Numbered from the stretch's first letter, positions 44,062 through 52,904 are shown. The stretch is 64,000 nt of DNA from Dongia_A sp039808885 (GCA_039808885.1 JBDHTX010000015.1:33736-97735), one strand, 5' to 3'. Program-made: numbers and translations. The notes: generated by a model not told the origin, from the sequence alone.

Positions 44062-44949
44062 CTACCAGGCGTTCTCGAACTTGAAGCCGGCGGCGGCGAC
44101 GATGGGGCCGTGCTCGGCCTGGTTGGCGATGATGGCGCAGGCGTCGGGGCTGGCGGCCTTCGCCGCCGCGTCAAGGTCGAGCTCGATCTCGGTGGCGGCC
44201 CCGGTCCACATGCCGATTTTCTGCAGCGAGCGCACGACGTTGTAGGTCTGCAGGTGCTTGCCGGAATTCTCGCCGGCATTCACGTGGCTGTCGGCGGTCT
44301 TCTGGTAGGTGACCAGCCAGATGGTCGCCGGCACGCCGATCGGCGCCTCGGGGAATTGCGCCACCACCTTGCCGTCATCCTCGCGCAGGACCTGCACGCG
44401 ATACATGGCGTTGCGGGTATAGGCGGTCTTCAGCGCCTTCTCGACCGCCTTGCGGTCGGAGCCCACCACGTCGATGGCGCCGGCCACGATCATCTGCGGC
44501 GTGTAGACCATCTGCTTGCCCTGGGCCTCGGCATAGGCGTATTGCCGGCGGGTGAACTTGGGATCGCCGAAGCGGTCCTTCCAGCCGATATAGTCCCAGT
44601 AATCCACATGATAGGAGAGCGGCAGCACGTATTGCCGCTGCGTCAGCTCGCCCAGCAGGGCATCGGCCGGCGGGCAGGACGAGCAGCCCTCGGAGGTGAA
44701 CAGCTCGACCACGATCGGCGCCGGCATGGTGCTGAGCACGATCGGCTTGTAGCCGGGCGCCACGGTCCCGGGCTGGGTGGCACCACCGGGCGCAACCGGC
44801 GCGAAAGGCTGCACCAGGCCGGAGCCCTCGCCATCGGTCTCGCCGGTCAGGTTCTGGGCCATCGCCGGGCCCGCCAGCGCGGCCAGGGTGAACCCCGCCA
44901 GCGCCGCGCCGCCAATCCGCATCAGGAATTTATGTAGCTGATATTTCAT
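44062..44949 (-). CDS. DUF1223 thioredoxin-fold periplasmic protein
   Basis: 295 residues. A signal peptide (residues 1-32, ending GPAMA-Q) is followed by a spacer and the DUF1223 core: VVELFTSEGCSSCPPADALL, LPLSYHVDYWDYIGWKDRF and YTPQMIVAG. The CxxC (CSSC) sits at the thioredoxin position. The biochemical role is unknown. There is no clear ribosome site at 44949; ATG 44922 (MRIGG) is an alternative that would shorten the signal's basic part. Confidence 0.88.
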   Translation of the reverse strand: MKYQLHKFLMRIGGAALAGFTLAALAGPAMAQNLTGETDGEGSGLVQPFAPVAPGGATQPGTVAPGYKPIVLSTMPAPIVVELFTSEGCSSCPPADALLGELTQRQYVLPLSYHVDYWDYIGWKDRFGDPKFTRRQYAYAEAQGKQMVYTPQMIVAGAIDVVGSDRKAVEKALKTAYTRNAMYRVQVLREDDGKVVAQFPEAPIGVPATIWLVTYQKTADSHVNAGENSGKHLQTYNVVRSLQKIGMWTGAATEIELDLDAAAKAASPDACAIIANQAEHGPIVAAAGFKFENAW

Positions 44950-45111
44950 CAGGTGAATTTAGGAATTGCCCGCCGGTTTCCGCGAATCACGTTGGGGTGA
45001 GAGCCCGCCAGGGACCGTCAAGGCGCGAGCTTTGCGCGCCGCCGTGCCCTTCGCGCAACGCTTTTCCGAGACGCCTTCCCCAACACGCCCCAAGCATGTC
45101 GCGCGCATCCT

Positions 45112-45330
45112 TCAGAAATCGCTAACCCGCCCGTTGCGCTCCCAATCGCCGTAGCGCGTGGGCTCCGGGCCGGTCGGGCCGCCGATCTCCCGCGGCTTCT
45201 TCGCCGTGGCGGCCTTCGGCGATGCCTGCGCGGCATCGTCGGGCACCGCCGCGTGTTTAGGCGGGGCTTCCGGGGCAACCGGTGGCGTGGACGATTTGGG
45301 CTCGGAGGCGGGCGCAGTCATGATTTTCAT
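45112..45330 (-). CDS. DUF1674 / SDHAF4-type succinate dehydrogenase assembly protein
   Basis: 72 residues. The Ala/Pro-rich N-terminus is followed by the highly conserved DUF1674 end EIGGPTGPEPTRYGDWERNG and VSDF. Mitochondrial homologues (SDHAF4) protect flavinylated SdhA during complex II assembly, so a similar role is likely. ATG 45330 follows GGCGGT; ATG 45321 is an alternative. It is divergent from htpX, with tandem repeats between them. Confidence 0.9.
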   Translation of the reverse strand: MKIMTAPASEPKSSTPPVAPEAPPKHAAVPDDAAQASPKAATAKKPREIGGPTGPEPTRYGDWERNGRVSDF

Positions 45331-45373
45331 CTTACCGCCTAGGCCACGCCATCGGAAAGGGGCTGCCCCAACC

Positions 45374-45433
45374 CAGCCTGCAACCGCCCGGCCTGCAACC
45401 GCCCGCCCTGCAACCGCCCAGCCTGCGCAAGCC
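45374..45433. repeat. 15-bp tandem repeat, four units, between DUF1674 gene and htpX
   Basis: Units of 15 bp with core CCTGCAACCGCC start at 45374, 45389, 45404 and 45419; the last is degenerate. They lie in the 190-bp gap between the divergent starts, where both promoters should be. Confidence 0.88.
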
Positions 45434-45520
45434 CTGGCATCTTGATTGCCGCGAATCCCGGACCATCTTCCAGGCGAGGCGCCCATGGCGCCGGCGGACC
45501 CGAAGGAGGGGTCGAGAAAG

Positions 45521-46447
45521 ATGGCCTATATGCGGACCGCTTTGCTGCTGGCAGCTTTGACGGGTCTGTTCCTGGCGGCCGGTTTCCTGATCGGCGGCCA
45601 GCAGGGCATGGTGCTGGCCTTCGTCATCGCCTGCGCCATGAACCTTTTCGCCTATTGGAACGCCGACAAGCTGGTGCTGCGCATGTATGGCGCCCGGCCG
45701 GTCGACCGCGCCAGCGCGCCCGAGTTCCACGACCTGGTGGCGGAGCTGGCGGCGCGCGCCCAGCTGCCGATGCCCAAGGTCTACATCATCGAGAACGCGC
45801 AGCCCAACGCCTTCGCCACCGGGCGCAATCCGGAGAACGCGGCGGTCGCCGCCACCACCGGCCTGCTCCGGATGCTGAGCCGCGACGAGATCGCCGGCGT
45901 CATGGCGCATGAGCTGGCACATGTGAAGAACCGCGATTCGCTCACCATGACCATCACCGCGGTGCTGGCCGGCGCCATCGGCATGCTGGCCAATTTCGCC
46001 TTCTTCCTCGGCGGCGGCCGCAACCGCGAATCACCGCTGGGCGGCCTTGGCGCGCTGCTGGTGATGCTGCTGGCGCCGCTCGCCGCCATGCTGGTGCAAT
46101 TCGCCATCTCGCGCTCGCGCGAATACGAGGCCGACCGCATCGGTGCTTCGATCAGCGGCCGGCCGCGCGCGCTGGCCAGCGCGCTGGTCAAGATTTCCAA
46201 CGGCGCTGCGCAGATCCCGAACGAGGATGCCGAGGCCAACCCGGCCACCGCGCATCTCTTCATCATCAACCCGCTGCACGGCCGCGGCGCAGATTCGCTG
46301 TTCTCCACCCATCCGGCGACGCAGAACCGCATCGACCGCCTGCTGGCCCTGGAGAACGCGATGGGGCAAGGCGCCGCCCGATCCGACTATCCGGCGTCCC
46401 GCCGCTCCACCATCCCCGACAGCAGCGGCCGCGGCCCCTGGGGTTGA
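45521..46447 (+). CDS. htpX: HtpX-type membrane zinc protease
   Basis: 308 residues. Two N-terminal helices (about 5-40), PNAFATGRNPENAAVAATTGLL, the zinc site HELAHVKNRD near residue 131, two further helices, then the distal zinc Glu in SREYEADRIGA. It degrades misfolded membrane proteins together with FtsH. GGAGGGG precedes ATG 45521; the frame opens at 45446 but without support. A rho-independent terminator follows. Confidence 0.95.
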   Translation: MAYMRTALLLAALTGLFLAAGFLIGGQQGMVLAFVIACAMNLFAYWNADKLVLRMYGARPVDRASAPEFHDLVAELAARAQLPMPKVYIIENAQPNAFATGRNPENAAVAATTGLLRMLSRDEIAGVMAHELAHVKNRDSLTMTITAVLAGAIGMLANFAFFLGGGRNRESPLGGLGALLVMLLAPLAAMLVQFAISRSREYEADRIGASISGRPRALASALVKISNGAAQIPNEDAEANPATAHLFIINPLHGRGADSLFSTHPATQNRIDRLLALENAMGQGAARSDYPASRRSTIPDSSGRGPWG

Positions 46448-46494
46448 GTGTGCTGGGGCTGAGTGTGCTCTTGCGCTGACCTGCCCCTGGTCTA

Positions 46495-46525
46495 AGCTCC
46501 CCCGGTCGCAACGGGGGAGCTTTTT
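46495..46525 (+). terminator. Rho-independent terminator after htpX, overlapping the next gene's ribosome site
   Basis: AGCTCCCCC (46495-46503) pairs with GGGGGAGCT (46513-46521) over a 9-nt loop and is followed by TTTT. The right arm GGGGGAG is also the only Shine-Dalgarno sequence for ATG 46528, so readthrough RNA would hide that site in the hairpin. Confidence 0.88.
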
Positions 46526-46527
46526 GC

Positions 46528-47451
46528 ATGTGGGCGGAGCGCAAGCCGGACGAGACGCGCGAGGTCGCGATCGGTCCCTACAAGGTCGTCACCTATTCCT
46601 TCGGCCCAAGTGACAAGCCCGGGGGCAGCGAGACGATCCTGCTGCTGAATGGCGGGCCGGGCCTGCCCTGCGACTATTTGCGCGAGGCGCATTCCTTCCT
46701 CGCCGATCACGGCTTCCGCGTCGTCATCTTCGATCAGTTGGGTACCGGCAAGTCCGACCGGCCGACCGACAAGAGCCTGTGGACCATCACCCGCTATGTC
46801 GAGGAGGTCGAGACCGTGCGCCGTGGCCTCGGCCTCGGCAAGGTGCACCTGCTCGGCCATTCCTGGGGCGGCTGGCTCGCCATCGAATACGCGCTGACCC
46901 ACGGCCAGCAGCTGAAGAGCCTGATGCTGGAAGACACCATGGCCGACATCCCCCATGCGGTGGCCGAGCTCAACCGCCTGCGCGGCGCCTTGGGCAGCGA
47001 GACGGTGGCCATGATGCTGCGGCACGAGGCGCAAGGCACCATCAACCACCCGGAATACATGGGCGCGGTCACGGTCTTGAACTACCGCCATGTCTGCCGG
47101 CTGGAGGAATGGCCGGCGCCGCTCAAGCGCTCGCTCGACGACTGGAACATGGGGCCCTACGTGGAGATGCAGGGGGCGAACGAGTTCGTCTACACCGGCA
47201 ACATGAAGGACTGGAACCGGGCGGCCGACCTGCACCGCATCACCGTGCCGACCCTCATCACCGTCGGTCAGCATGACGAACTGACCCCCGCCTGCGCCTT
47301 GCGCATGAAGCACCACCTGCCCAGGGCCGAGCTCAAGGTCTTCCCCAATTCCTCGCACATGCCCTTCTACGAGGAGCCGGCGGCCTATGATGCCGTGCTG
47401 CTGGATTTCCTGAAGCGTCAAATTCCCTCCACCCGAAGGGGGGAGGGTTAG
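46528..47451 (+). CDS. Proline iminopeptidase-like alpha/beta hydrolase
   Basis: 307 residues. LLLNGGPGLPCDYL is the oxyanion region of prolyl-type peptidases (HGGPG-like), with DQLGTGKSDRP, the nucleophile Ser in GHSWGG near residue 113, an Asp in VGQHDELTP and His in NSSHMPFYE. It likely removes N-terminal proline or hydrolyses small amides. Its last eight or so codons (STRRGEG) are made of the left arm of an intergenic repeat, so the ancestral stop was probably lost. The ribosome site is the terminator arm upstream. Confidence 0.9.
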   Translation: MWAERKPDETREVAIGPYKVVTYSFGPSDKPGGSETILLLNGGPGLPCDYLREAHSFLADHGFRVVIFDQLGTGKSDRPTDKSLWTITRYVEEVETVRRGLGLGKVHLLGHSWGGWLAIEYALTHGQQLKSLMLEDTMADIPHAVAELNRLRGALGSETVAMMLRHEAQGTINHPEYMGAVTVLNYRHVCRLEEWPAPLKRSLDDWNMGPYVEMQGANEFVYTGNMKDWNRAADLHRITVPTLITVGQHDELTPACALRMKHHLPRAELKVFPNSSHMPFYEEPAAYDAVLLDFLKRQIPSTRRGEG

Positions 47452-47531
47452 GGAGGGGGCAGCTGCGCCCCGCTCTCTGACATCTTTCGCTCGCTGCCCC
47501 CACCCCTACCCTCCCCCAGCTTGGGGGAGGG
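47424..47531. repeat. CCCTCCCC-type intergenic repeat, copy 3
   Basis: Shares GGGAGGGTTAGGGAGGGGGCAG and the TCGCTGCCCCCACCCCTACC end with the copy at 39317. The left edge is read as the 3' end of the iminopeptidase gene. Confidence 0.85.
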
Positions 47532-47578
47532 AGTTGTTCACTTGGACACATCTCCCGCAATCGGGCATAACGCGGCGC

Positions 47579-48985
47579 ATGGGACGGGAGCCTGCAGCAG
47601 CCGATAAGCCGAAGCCGCCGGAGAAGAACGATTCCGGGGCACTGGTGCTGTCCGCCCGCGCGGTGGCGCTGGAATTGCTGGAATCCGTTCTCAAGAAGCG
47701 CAAGCCGCTGGACGAGGCGCTCTCCGAGCATGGCGACCTGCAGCGCCTGGTGAACCGCGACCGGCAATTCGTCCGCGCGCTGGTCACCTGCACCCTGCGG
47801 CACCTGGGCCAGATCGACCATGTGCTGGCGCAATGCCTGGAAAAGCCGCTCCCCGCGCGCGCCGCCGCCATCCGCAACATCCTGCGCCTGGGCACCGCCC
47901 AGACCCTGTTCCTGAAGACCCCGGCCCATGCCGCCGTCGACACCATGGTGACGCTCGCCGGCAAGCGCGGCGGCGAGGCGGGCTACAAGGGCCTGGTCAA
48001 CGCTGTGCTGCGCCGGATCACCCGCGAGGCGGAGACCTTCCGCCAGTTCGCGCCGGGCAGCGGCAATTTCACCGGCGCCATCAGCCTGCCCGACTGGCTC
48101 TGGCAGAGCTGGGTCAAGGCCTATGGCGTGCGCCAGGCGACGCAGATCGCCGTCGCGCATCTGGAGGAGCCGACGCTGGATTTCTCCGTGCGCCGCGATC
48201 CCGCGCATTGGGCGAAGATGCTGGGCGGCGAGGTGCTGCCGTCGGACACCGTGCGCCGGCCCGCCCATGCGCCGGACAATTACCGCCCCTCGCCGCGCAT
48301 CGAGGATCTGCCCGGCTTCGCCGAGGGCATGTGGTGGGTGCAGGATCTCGGCGCCAGCCTGCCGGTGAAGCTGCTGGTCGCCATGCATGGCGGATCGCTG
48401 GCCGGCCTGCGCGCCCTCGACATGTGCGCGGCCCCCGGCGGCAAGTCGGCGCAACTCGCCTTGGCCGGGGCGCAGGTGACCGCGCTCGACCGCTCGCGCA
48501 AGCGGCTGGAGCGCGTGGCGGAGAACATGAAGCGCCTGCGCTTCGACGCCACCTGCGAGGTGGCCGATGCGGCCCTGTGGCGCAAGGGCAAGGATTTCGA
48601 CCTGGTGCTGCTGGACGCGCCCTGCACCGCGACGGGCACGATCCGCCGCCACCCCGACGTCGCCTGGCTGAAGGACCCGCGCGACGTCGCCAAGCTCGCC
48701 GCCAGCCAGGACGCGCTGCTCGACGCCGCCGTGGCGCTGGCCAAGCCGGGCGGCATCATCCTGTACTGCACCTGCTCGCTGCAGCTGGAGGAAGGCCCGG
48801 AGCGCATCGCCGCCGCGCTGAAGCGCCATCCCAATCTCGCGCGCCTGCCGATCAAGGCCGAGGAGCTCTACGGCTTCAAGGAGCTGGTGACGCCCGAGGG
48901 CGACCTGCGCTCGCTGCCCTCGCACCTGGCGCAGCTCGGCGGCATCGATGGTTTCTACGCGGCGCGGTTGGCGAAACAGAGCTAG
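47579..48985 (+). CDS. rsmB: 16S rRNA (cytosine-967-C5)-methyltransferase-type RsmB
   Basis: 468 residues. An N-terminal NusB-like RNA-binding domain (about 20-150; NRDRQFVRALVTCTLRHLG) is followed by a SAM methylase: DMCAAPGGKSAQLA, LLDAPCTATGTIRRHPD with the catalytic-release Cys, and ILYCTCSLQLEEG with the nucleophile Cys. It methylates a cytosine of 16S rRNA. ATG 47579 is chosen over an in-frame ATG at 47534 that lies at the repeat edge. The gene lies next to a low-GC islet. Confidence 0.93.
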   Translation: MGREPAAADKPKPPEKNDSGALVLSARAVALELLESVLKKRKPLDEALSEHGDLQRLVNRDRQFVRALVTCTLRHLGQIDHVLAQCLEKPLPARAAAIRNILRLGTAQTLFLKTPAHAAVDTMVTLAGKRGGEAGYKGLVNAVLRRITREAETFRQFAPGSGNFTGAISLPDWLWQSWVKAYGVRQATQIAVAHLEEPTLDFSVRRDPAHWAKMLGGEVLPSDTVRRPAHAPDNYRPSPRIEDLPGFAEGMWWVQDLGASLPVKLLVAMHGGSLAGLRALDMCAAPGGKSAQLALAGAQVTALDRSRKRLERVAENMKRLRFDATCEVADAALWRKGKDFDLVLLDAPCTATGTIRRHPDVAWLKDPRDVAKLAASQDALLDAAVALAKPGGIILYCTCSLQLEEGPERIAAALKRHPNLARLPIKAEELYGFKELVTPEGDLRSLPSHLAQLGGIDGFYAARLAKQS

Positions 48986-49024
48986 CAGGGCTAGCATGGT
49001 GGCGACGGTTCTTGTGCGTCGGCC

Positions 49025-49801
49025 TCAGAGCAGGGATAGTTGGCTCGACTCTTCGAATCGAATCACACCGTTGATCAACCACGTATCAGGGTACTGCGAG
49101 TGCGTTCCCATCGCCAACAACATTCCTCCTTGTGGATATCGCTCCCCAAAAACGTGCTGCATCTCCCCTAGCGCCCGTTCCACTCCATATCGTTTCGACC
49201 ACTTAAAGAACGTGGCTTCCATCTCCCAATCTTGACAGGTCCCAAAGTGCTCTCCGTCATCGGACGAGTAACGATACTTGAATTTGTAGGGCGCTGGTTC
49301 GTAAGGAATGAGATGGTTCGTTCGGAACATATCTTGTTGGTCACGCAGGGCTGCAAACTCTCGCTTCTGCGCATCAATCTCCGATGCCTCCTTGGGCTCA
49401 ATGCGAAATTCATGAACCCTCACTCTTAGCAAAGCGAGGCTTCTTCCAAGTTCTCGTTCTGCCTTCAGATTGGTTACGACCGATCCGGCCAGAAACCGCG
49501 CTTGATCCGCTCGCTTCAGCTTTCCCACAATGCGAATTGAGTCTTGATCAACGTGACGGGATTCTGGGCGCAAATCGCGCGATGGCTTTCGCCATCGAAA
49601 TGAAATGCGATGCCATCGCGAGAACTTCTGAGCATCCTCAAGGTGCCTGAATTGAATTGGATACAGCCGGAGCCAGTTACCTGATAGGTCGAGCGCCGCA
49701 CAACACACGGTCTCGCCGTGCGTCGATCCGACCTGCGGCGCGGCTTTGACCAGTACGACCGCCTCAGATTCACCCGACTTTTCGGACGAGCTTGCGCCCA
49801 T
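49025..49801 (-). CDS. Unknown protein paired with DUF488 (low-GC islet)
   Basis: 258 residues from ATG 49801 (an earlier ATG at 49819 is possible). Near the N-terminus is VVLVKAAPQVGSTHGETVCC followed by SGNWLRLYPIQFRHLEDAQKF and RPESRHVDQDSI. I recall this block from unnamed proteins that accompany DUF488 genes, but cannot name a function. The middle is charged and helical and the C-terminus contains FGTCQDWEMEATFFKW and GTHSQYPDTWL. It overlaps the DUF488 gene by about 30 bp on the same strand. Codon and base composition are far less GC-rich than in the flanking rsmB and tdh, pointing to recent gain. Confidence 0.75.
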   Translation of the reverse strand: MGASSSEKSGESEAVVLVKAAPQVGSTHGETVCCAALDLSGNWLRLYPIQFRHLEDAQKFSRWHRISFRWRKPSRDLRPESRHVDQDSIRIVGKLKRADQARFLAGSVVTNLKAERELGRSLALLRVRVHEFRIEPKEASEIDAQKREFAALRDQQDMFRTNHLIPYEPAPYKFKYRYSSDDGEHFGTCQDWEMEATFFKWSKRYGVERALGEMQHVFGERYPQGGMLLAMGTHSQYPDTWLINGVIRFEESSQLSLL

Positions 49802-50285
49802 CGTGCTTTGCAGCGACATGTAATTGCTTGGCGGAACCTTCGCGCACCCCAAGATGGATGATGTCAAATTCTGCCAGAGTCGTCATGGCTTTTGCAACCA
49901 TAGAGCGGTGACACATCTTGGGGTCGCGCTCGTAGCACAGGAGACATGCGCGGTTTTTCTTCGCAACACCAACCGCTTCCGTGAGTTCCAGTTTCGCTTC
50001 GGACTTAGCCAAATGGGCGTGGTAGATCTGCTTGAACAGTTCGAAGTCGCCGCTGCGTGCCGCATCACGACCGTCTTTTGGATCGCCGAGTGCTTTCAAG
50101 TGCAGATACGCGATTCCTTGTGCCTCAAGAGCCCGAGCAAGCGCGACCTTGGAGAACCCCGTCTTTCTTGAGATCGGAACGTCCCTAATGTCGATGACAG
50201 TCTCGACTTTTGCTCGTCGAAGCGTCTCCAAGAAATCGGCGAGTGTGCCGCCTTCATAGCCGATTGTCAGAAGGCCCTTACCCAT
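49770..50285 (-). CDS. DUF488-family protein (low-GC islet)
   Basis: 171 residues. The DUF488 pattern is clear: LLTIGYEGGTLADFLETLRR, VIDIRDVPISRKTGF, then CLLCYERDPKMCHR with the conserved Cys/His set near residue 120-135. DUF488 proteins are widespread and uncharacterised; the CxxC...CHR motif could bind metal or act in catalysis. First gene of a two-gene unit with the overlapping unknown protein. The ribosome site is weak. The islet has no transposase or integrase. Confidence 0.88.
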   Translation of the reverse strand: MGKGLLTIGYEGGTLADFLETLRRAKVETVIDIRDVPISRKTGFSKVALARALEAQGIAYLHLKALGDPKDGRDAARSGDFELFKQIYHAHLAKSEAKLELTEAVGVAKKNRACLLCYERDPKMCHRSMVAKAMTTLAEFDIIHLGVREGSAKQLHVAAKHDGRKLVRKVG

Positions 50286-50383
50286 TTTTTATCAAATGCC
50301 TTGCATTGTCGGAACTTGTGGTCGAGTCGCCGACATCCTGCACAGCCATGACTCAGGACGCAAGGCGCCAATGCCGACTCAAG

Positions 50384-51415
50384 CTAGCTCGCGCTCCAAT
50401 CCAAAATCACCTTGCCCGACTGCCCGCTGAGCATGATCTCGAAACCCTTCTTGAATTCGCCGACCGGCATCTGGTGGGTGAGGATCGGCGTCAAATCGAG
50501 ACCCGATTGCAGCATGGCGATCATCTTGTACCAGGTCTCGAACATCTCGCGGCCGTAGATGCCCTTGATCTCGAGGCCCTTGAAGATGACCTGGTTCCAG
50601 TCGATGGCGGTGTTGGCGGGCGGGATGCCGAGGAGCGCGATTTTGCCGCCGTGGTTCATGTGCTCCAGCATCTGCGAGAAGGCGGTCGGCACGCCGGACA
50701 TTTCCAGCCCGACGTCGAAGCCCTCGACCATGCCGAGATCGGCCATCACGTCCTTCAAACTGCCCTTGGCGACGTTGACGGCGCGGCTGGCGCCCATCCT
50801 GCGGGCGAGATCGAGGCGGTAATCGTTCACGTCGGTGATGACCACGTGCCGCGCGCCGACATGGCGGCAGATCGCGGCGGCCATGATGCCGATCGGGCCC
50901 GCGCCGGTGATCAGCACATCCTCGCCCACCAGGTTGAAGCTGAGCGCGGTATGCGTGGCGTTGCCGAAGGGGTCGAGGATCGAGGCCATCTCGTCGCTGA
51001 TCCCGTCGGGGATCTTGAAGGCGTTGACCGCGGGGATGGCGAGATATTCGGCGAAGGCGCCGGCGCGGTTGACGCCGACGCCGACCGTGTTGCGGCAGAG
51101 ATGCCGGCGCCCGGCGCGGCAATTGCGGCAATGGCCGCAGGTGATGTGGCCCTCGCCCGACACGCGGTCGCCGATGGCGAAGCCGCGCACCTCGACGCCC
51201 ATGTCGACCACCTCGCCCACATATTCGTGGCCGACCTGCATCGGCACCGGGATGGTCTTCTGCGCCCAGTCGTCCCATTTCCAGATGTGGCAATCGGTGC
51301 CGCAGATCGCCGTCTTCCGGATCTTGATCAGCACGTCGTTGTGGCCGACCTCTGGCTTCGCCACCTCGGTGAGTGTCAGGCCCGGCGCCCGTTCCAGTTT
51401 CGCCAATGCGCGCAT
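50384..51415 (-). CDS. tdh: L-threonine 3-dehydrogenase
   Basis: 343 residues, zinc-dependent medium-chain dehydrogenase. The catalytic zinc site is CGTDCHIWKWDDW and GHEYVGEV, structural zinc cysteines are in CGHCRNCRAGRRHLC, and GAGPIG is the NAD+ loop. It oxidises L-threonine to 2-amino-3-ketobutyrate. ATG 51415 lies 2 bp after the kbl stop, so the two-step threonine-to-glycine pathway is one operon. Confidence 0.96.
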   Translation of the reverse strand: MRALAKLERAPGLTLTEVAKPEVGHNDVLIKIRKTAICGTDCHIWKWDDWAQKTIPVPMQVGHEYVGEVVDMGVEVRGFAIGDRVSGEGHITCGHCRNCRAGRRHLCRNTVGVGVNRAGAFAEYLAIPAVNAFKIPDGISDEMASILDPFGNATHTALSFNLVGEDVLITGAGPIGIMAAAICRHVGARHVVITDVNDYRLDLARRMGASRAVNVAKGSLKDVMADLGMVEGFDVGLEMSGVPTAFSQMLEHMNHGGKIALLGIPPANTAIDWNQVIFKGLEIKGIYGREMFETWYKMIAMLQSGLDLTPILTHQMPVGEFKKGFEIMLSGQSGKVILDWSAS

Positions 51416-51417
51416 GG

Positions 51418-52638
51418 TCACACCGCCTTCTTCTGCGCGCCGATGGCGCCCAATTGCCGCCCGACCTTGGCGAAAGCCGCCACCGCCTGGGCGAGATGAT
51501 CTTCCGTATGCGCGGCGCTCATCTGGGTGCGGATGCGCGCCTGGCCCTTGGGCACCACGGGGAAGGAGAAGCCGGTCACGTAGATCCCCTCGCCCAGCAG
51601 CGCATCGGCCATGCGCGTCGCCAGCGCCGCGTCGCCCAGCATCACCGGGATGATGGGATGGTCGCCCGGCACCAGGCTGAAGCCGAGCTCGGTCATGGCC
51701 TTGCGGAAGCTGCGGCCGTTGGCGATCACCTTGCGCCGCGCCTCGGCGCCTTCCTCCGTCTGCAGCAGGTCGAGCACCGCGAGCGTGGCGACCACGATCG
51801 AGGGCGCCAGCGCATTGGAGAACAGATAGGGCCGCGAACGCTGGCGCAGCAGGTCGACCACGCCTTGGCGCGCCGCGACATAGCCGCCGGAGGCCCCGCC
51901 CAGCGCCTTGCCCAGCGTGCCGGTGATGATGTCGACGCGCCCTTCGACGCCGCAATATTCCGGCGTGCCGCGGCCGTGATTGCCGACGAAGCCCACCGCG
52001 TGGCTGTCATCGACCATGACCAGGGCGTTGTAGCGGTCGGCGAGGTCGCAGATCGACTTGAGGTCGGCGATGATGCCGTCCATCGAGAACACGCCGTCGG
52101 TGGCGATCAGCTTGAAGCGCGCCCCGGCCGCGTCGGCGGCCTTCAACTGCGCCTCCAGATCACCCATGTCGTTGTTGCGGTAGCGGAAGCGCTTGGCCTT
52201 GCACAGGCGGATGCCGTCGATGATCGAGGCATGGTTGAGGGCGTCGGAAATGACCGCGTCCTCCTCGCCGAGGATGGTCTCGAACAGCCCGCCATTGGCG
52301 TCGAAGCAGGAGGAATAGAGGATCGAATCCTCCAGCCCCAGGAACCTGGCGATGGCCCCCTCCAGCTCGCGGTGGATGTCCTGGGTGCCGCAGATGAAGC
52401 GCACCGAGGCCATGCCGAAGCCGTGGCTCTGCAGTCCATTGGTCGCGGCATCGATCAGGCGCGGGTCGTCGGCCAGGCCCAGATAGTTGTTGGCGCAGAA
52501 ATTCAGCACCTCGCGCCCGTCGGCCAGGCGGATCGCCGCCCCTTGCGGCGTGCCGATCAGGCGCTCGGATTTCCAGAACCCGTCGGCCTTGATCTGCGCC
52601 AAGGTCTTGTCGATTTCGCTGTAGAATGCGGCCTGCAT
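51418..52638 (-). CDS. kbl: 2-amino-3-ketobutyrate CoA ligase (glycine C-acetyltransferase)
   Basis: 406 residues, PLP-dependent alpha-oxoamine synthase. FCANNYLGLA, HGFGMASVRFICGTQ, VDDSHAVGFVG and the PLP lysine in GTLGKALGGASGG are present. It splits 2-amino-3-ketobutyrate with CoA into glycine and acetyl-CoA. First gene of the kbl-tdh operon. Confidence 0.97.
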   Translation of the reverse strand: MQAAFYSEIDKTLAQIKADGFWKSERLIGTPQGAAIRLADGREVLNFCANNYLGLADDPRLIDAATNGLQSHGFGMASVRFICGTQDIHRELEGAIARFLGLEDSILYSSCFDANGGLFETILGEEDAVISDALNHASIIDGIRLCKAKRFRYRNNDMGDLEAQLKAADAAGARFKLIATDGVFSMDGIIADLKSICDLADRYNALVMVDDSHAVGFVGNHGRGTPEYCGVEGRVDIITGTLGKALGGASGGYVAARQGVVDLLRQRSRPYLFSNALAPSIVVATLAVLDLLQTEEGAEARRKVIANGRSFRKAMTELGFSLVPGDHPIIPVMLGDAALATRMADALLGEGIYVTGFSFPVVPKGQARIRTQMSAAHTEDHLAQAVAAFAKVGRQLGAIGAQKKAV

Positions 52639-52681
52639 GGCCGGTGCCTCCGTTACGACCTGCGCCCGATCGCCTCTCCTT

Positions 52682-52772
52682 CGTCATTGCCGGGCTTGAT
52701 CCGGCAATCCAAATTTGGATCCCCGGGTCAGGCGCCGTCGGCGCAGGCCGACATGCGTCGGCGGGGATGACG
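52682..52772. repeat. GTCAT...ATGACG palindromic intergenic repeat, copy 4
   Basis: CGTCATTGCCGGGCTTGATC with CCGGCAATCCAAATTTGGAT at the left and GGCGGGGATGACG at the right. The central part is shorter than in other copies. It lies between the divergent kbl and VOC genes. Confidence 0.8.
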
Positions 52773-52904
52773 CGAGAAGCAACAAGCGGGCTTGTCGCGG
52801 ATTCTAGGCCTTCCGGCGCGGGCGCTCAAATTCGATTTCCGCCGCCTGGAACCCTTGCCGCCGCATATGATTTGATCTCCACACGGCAGCCAGGGACGCG
52901 GATC

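Noticed and set aside
46495..46528. Riboswitch before the iminopeptidase
   Set aside because: Only a plain terminator stem is visible; no known aptamer pattern.
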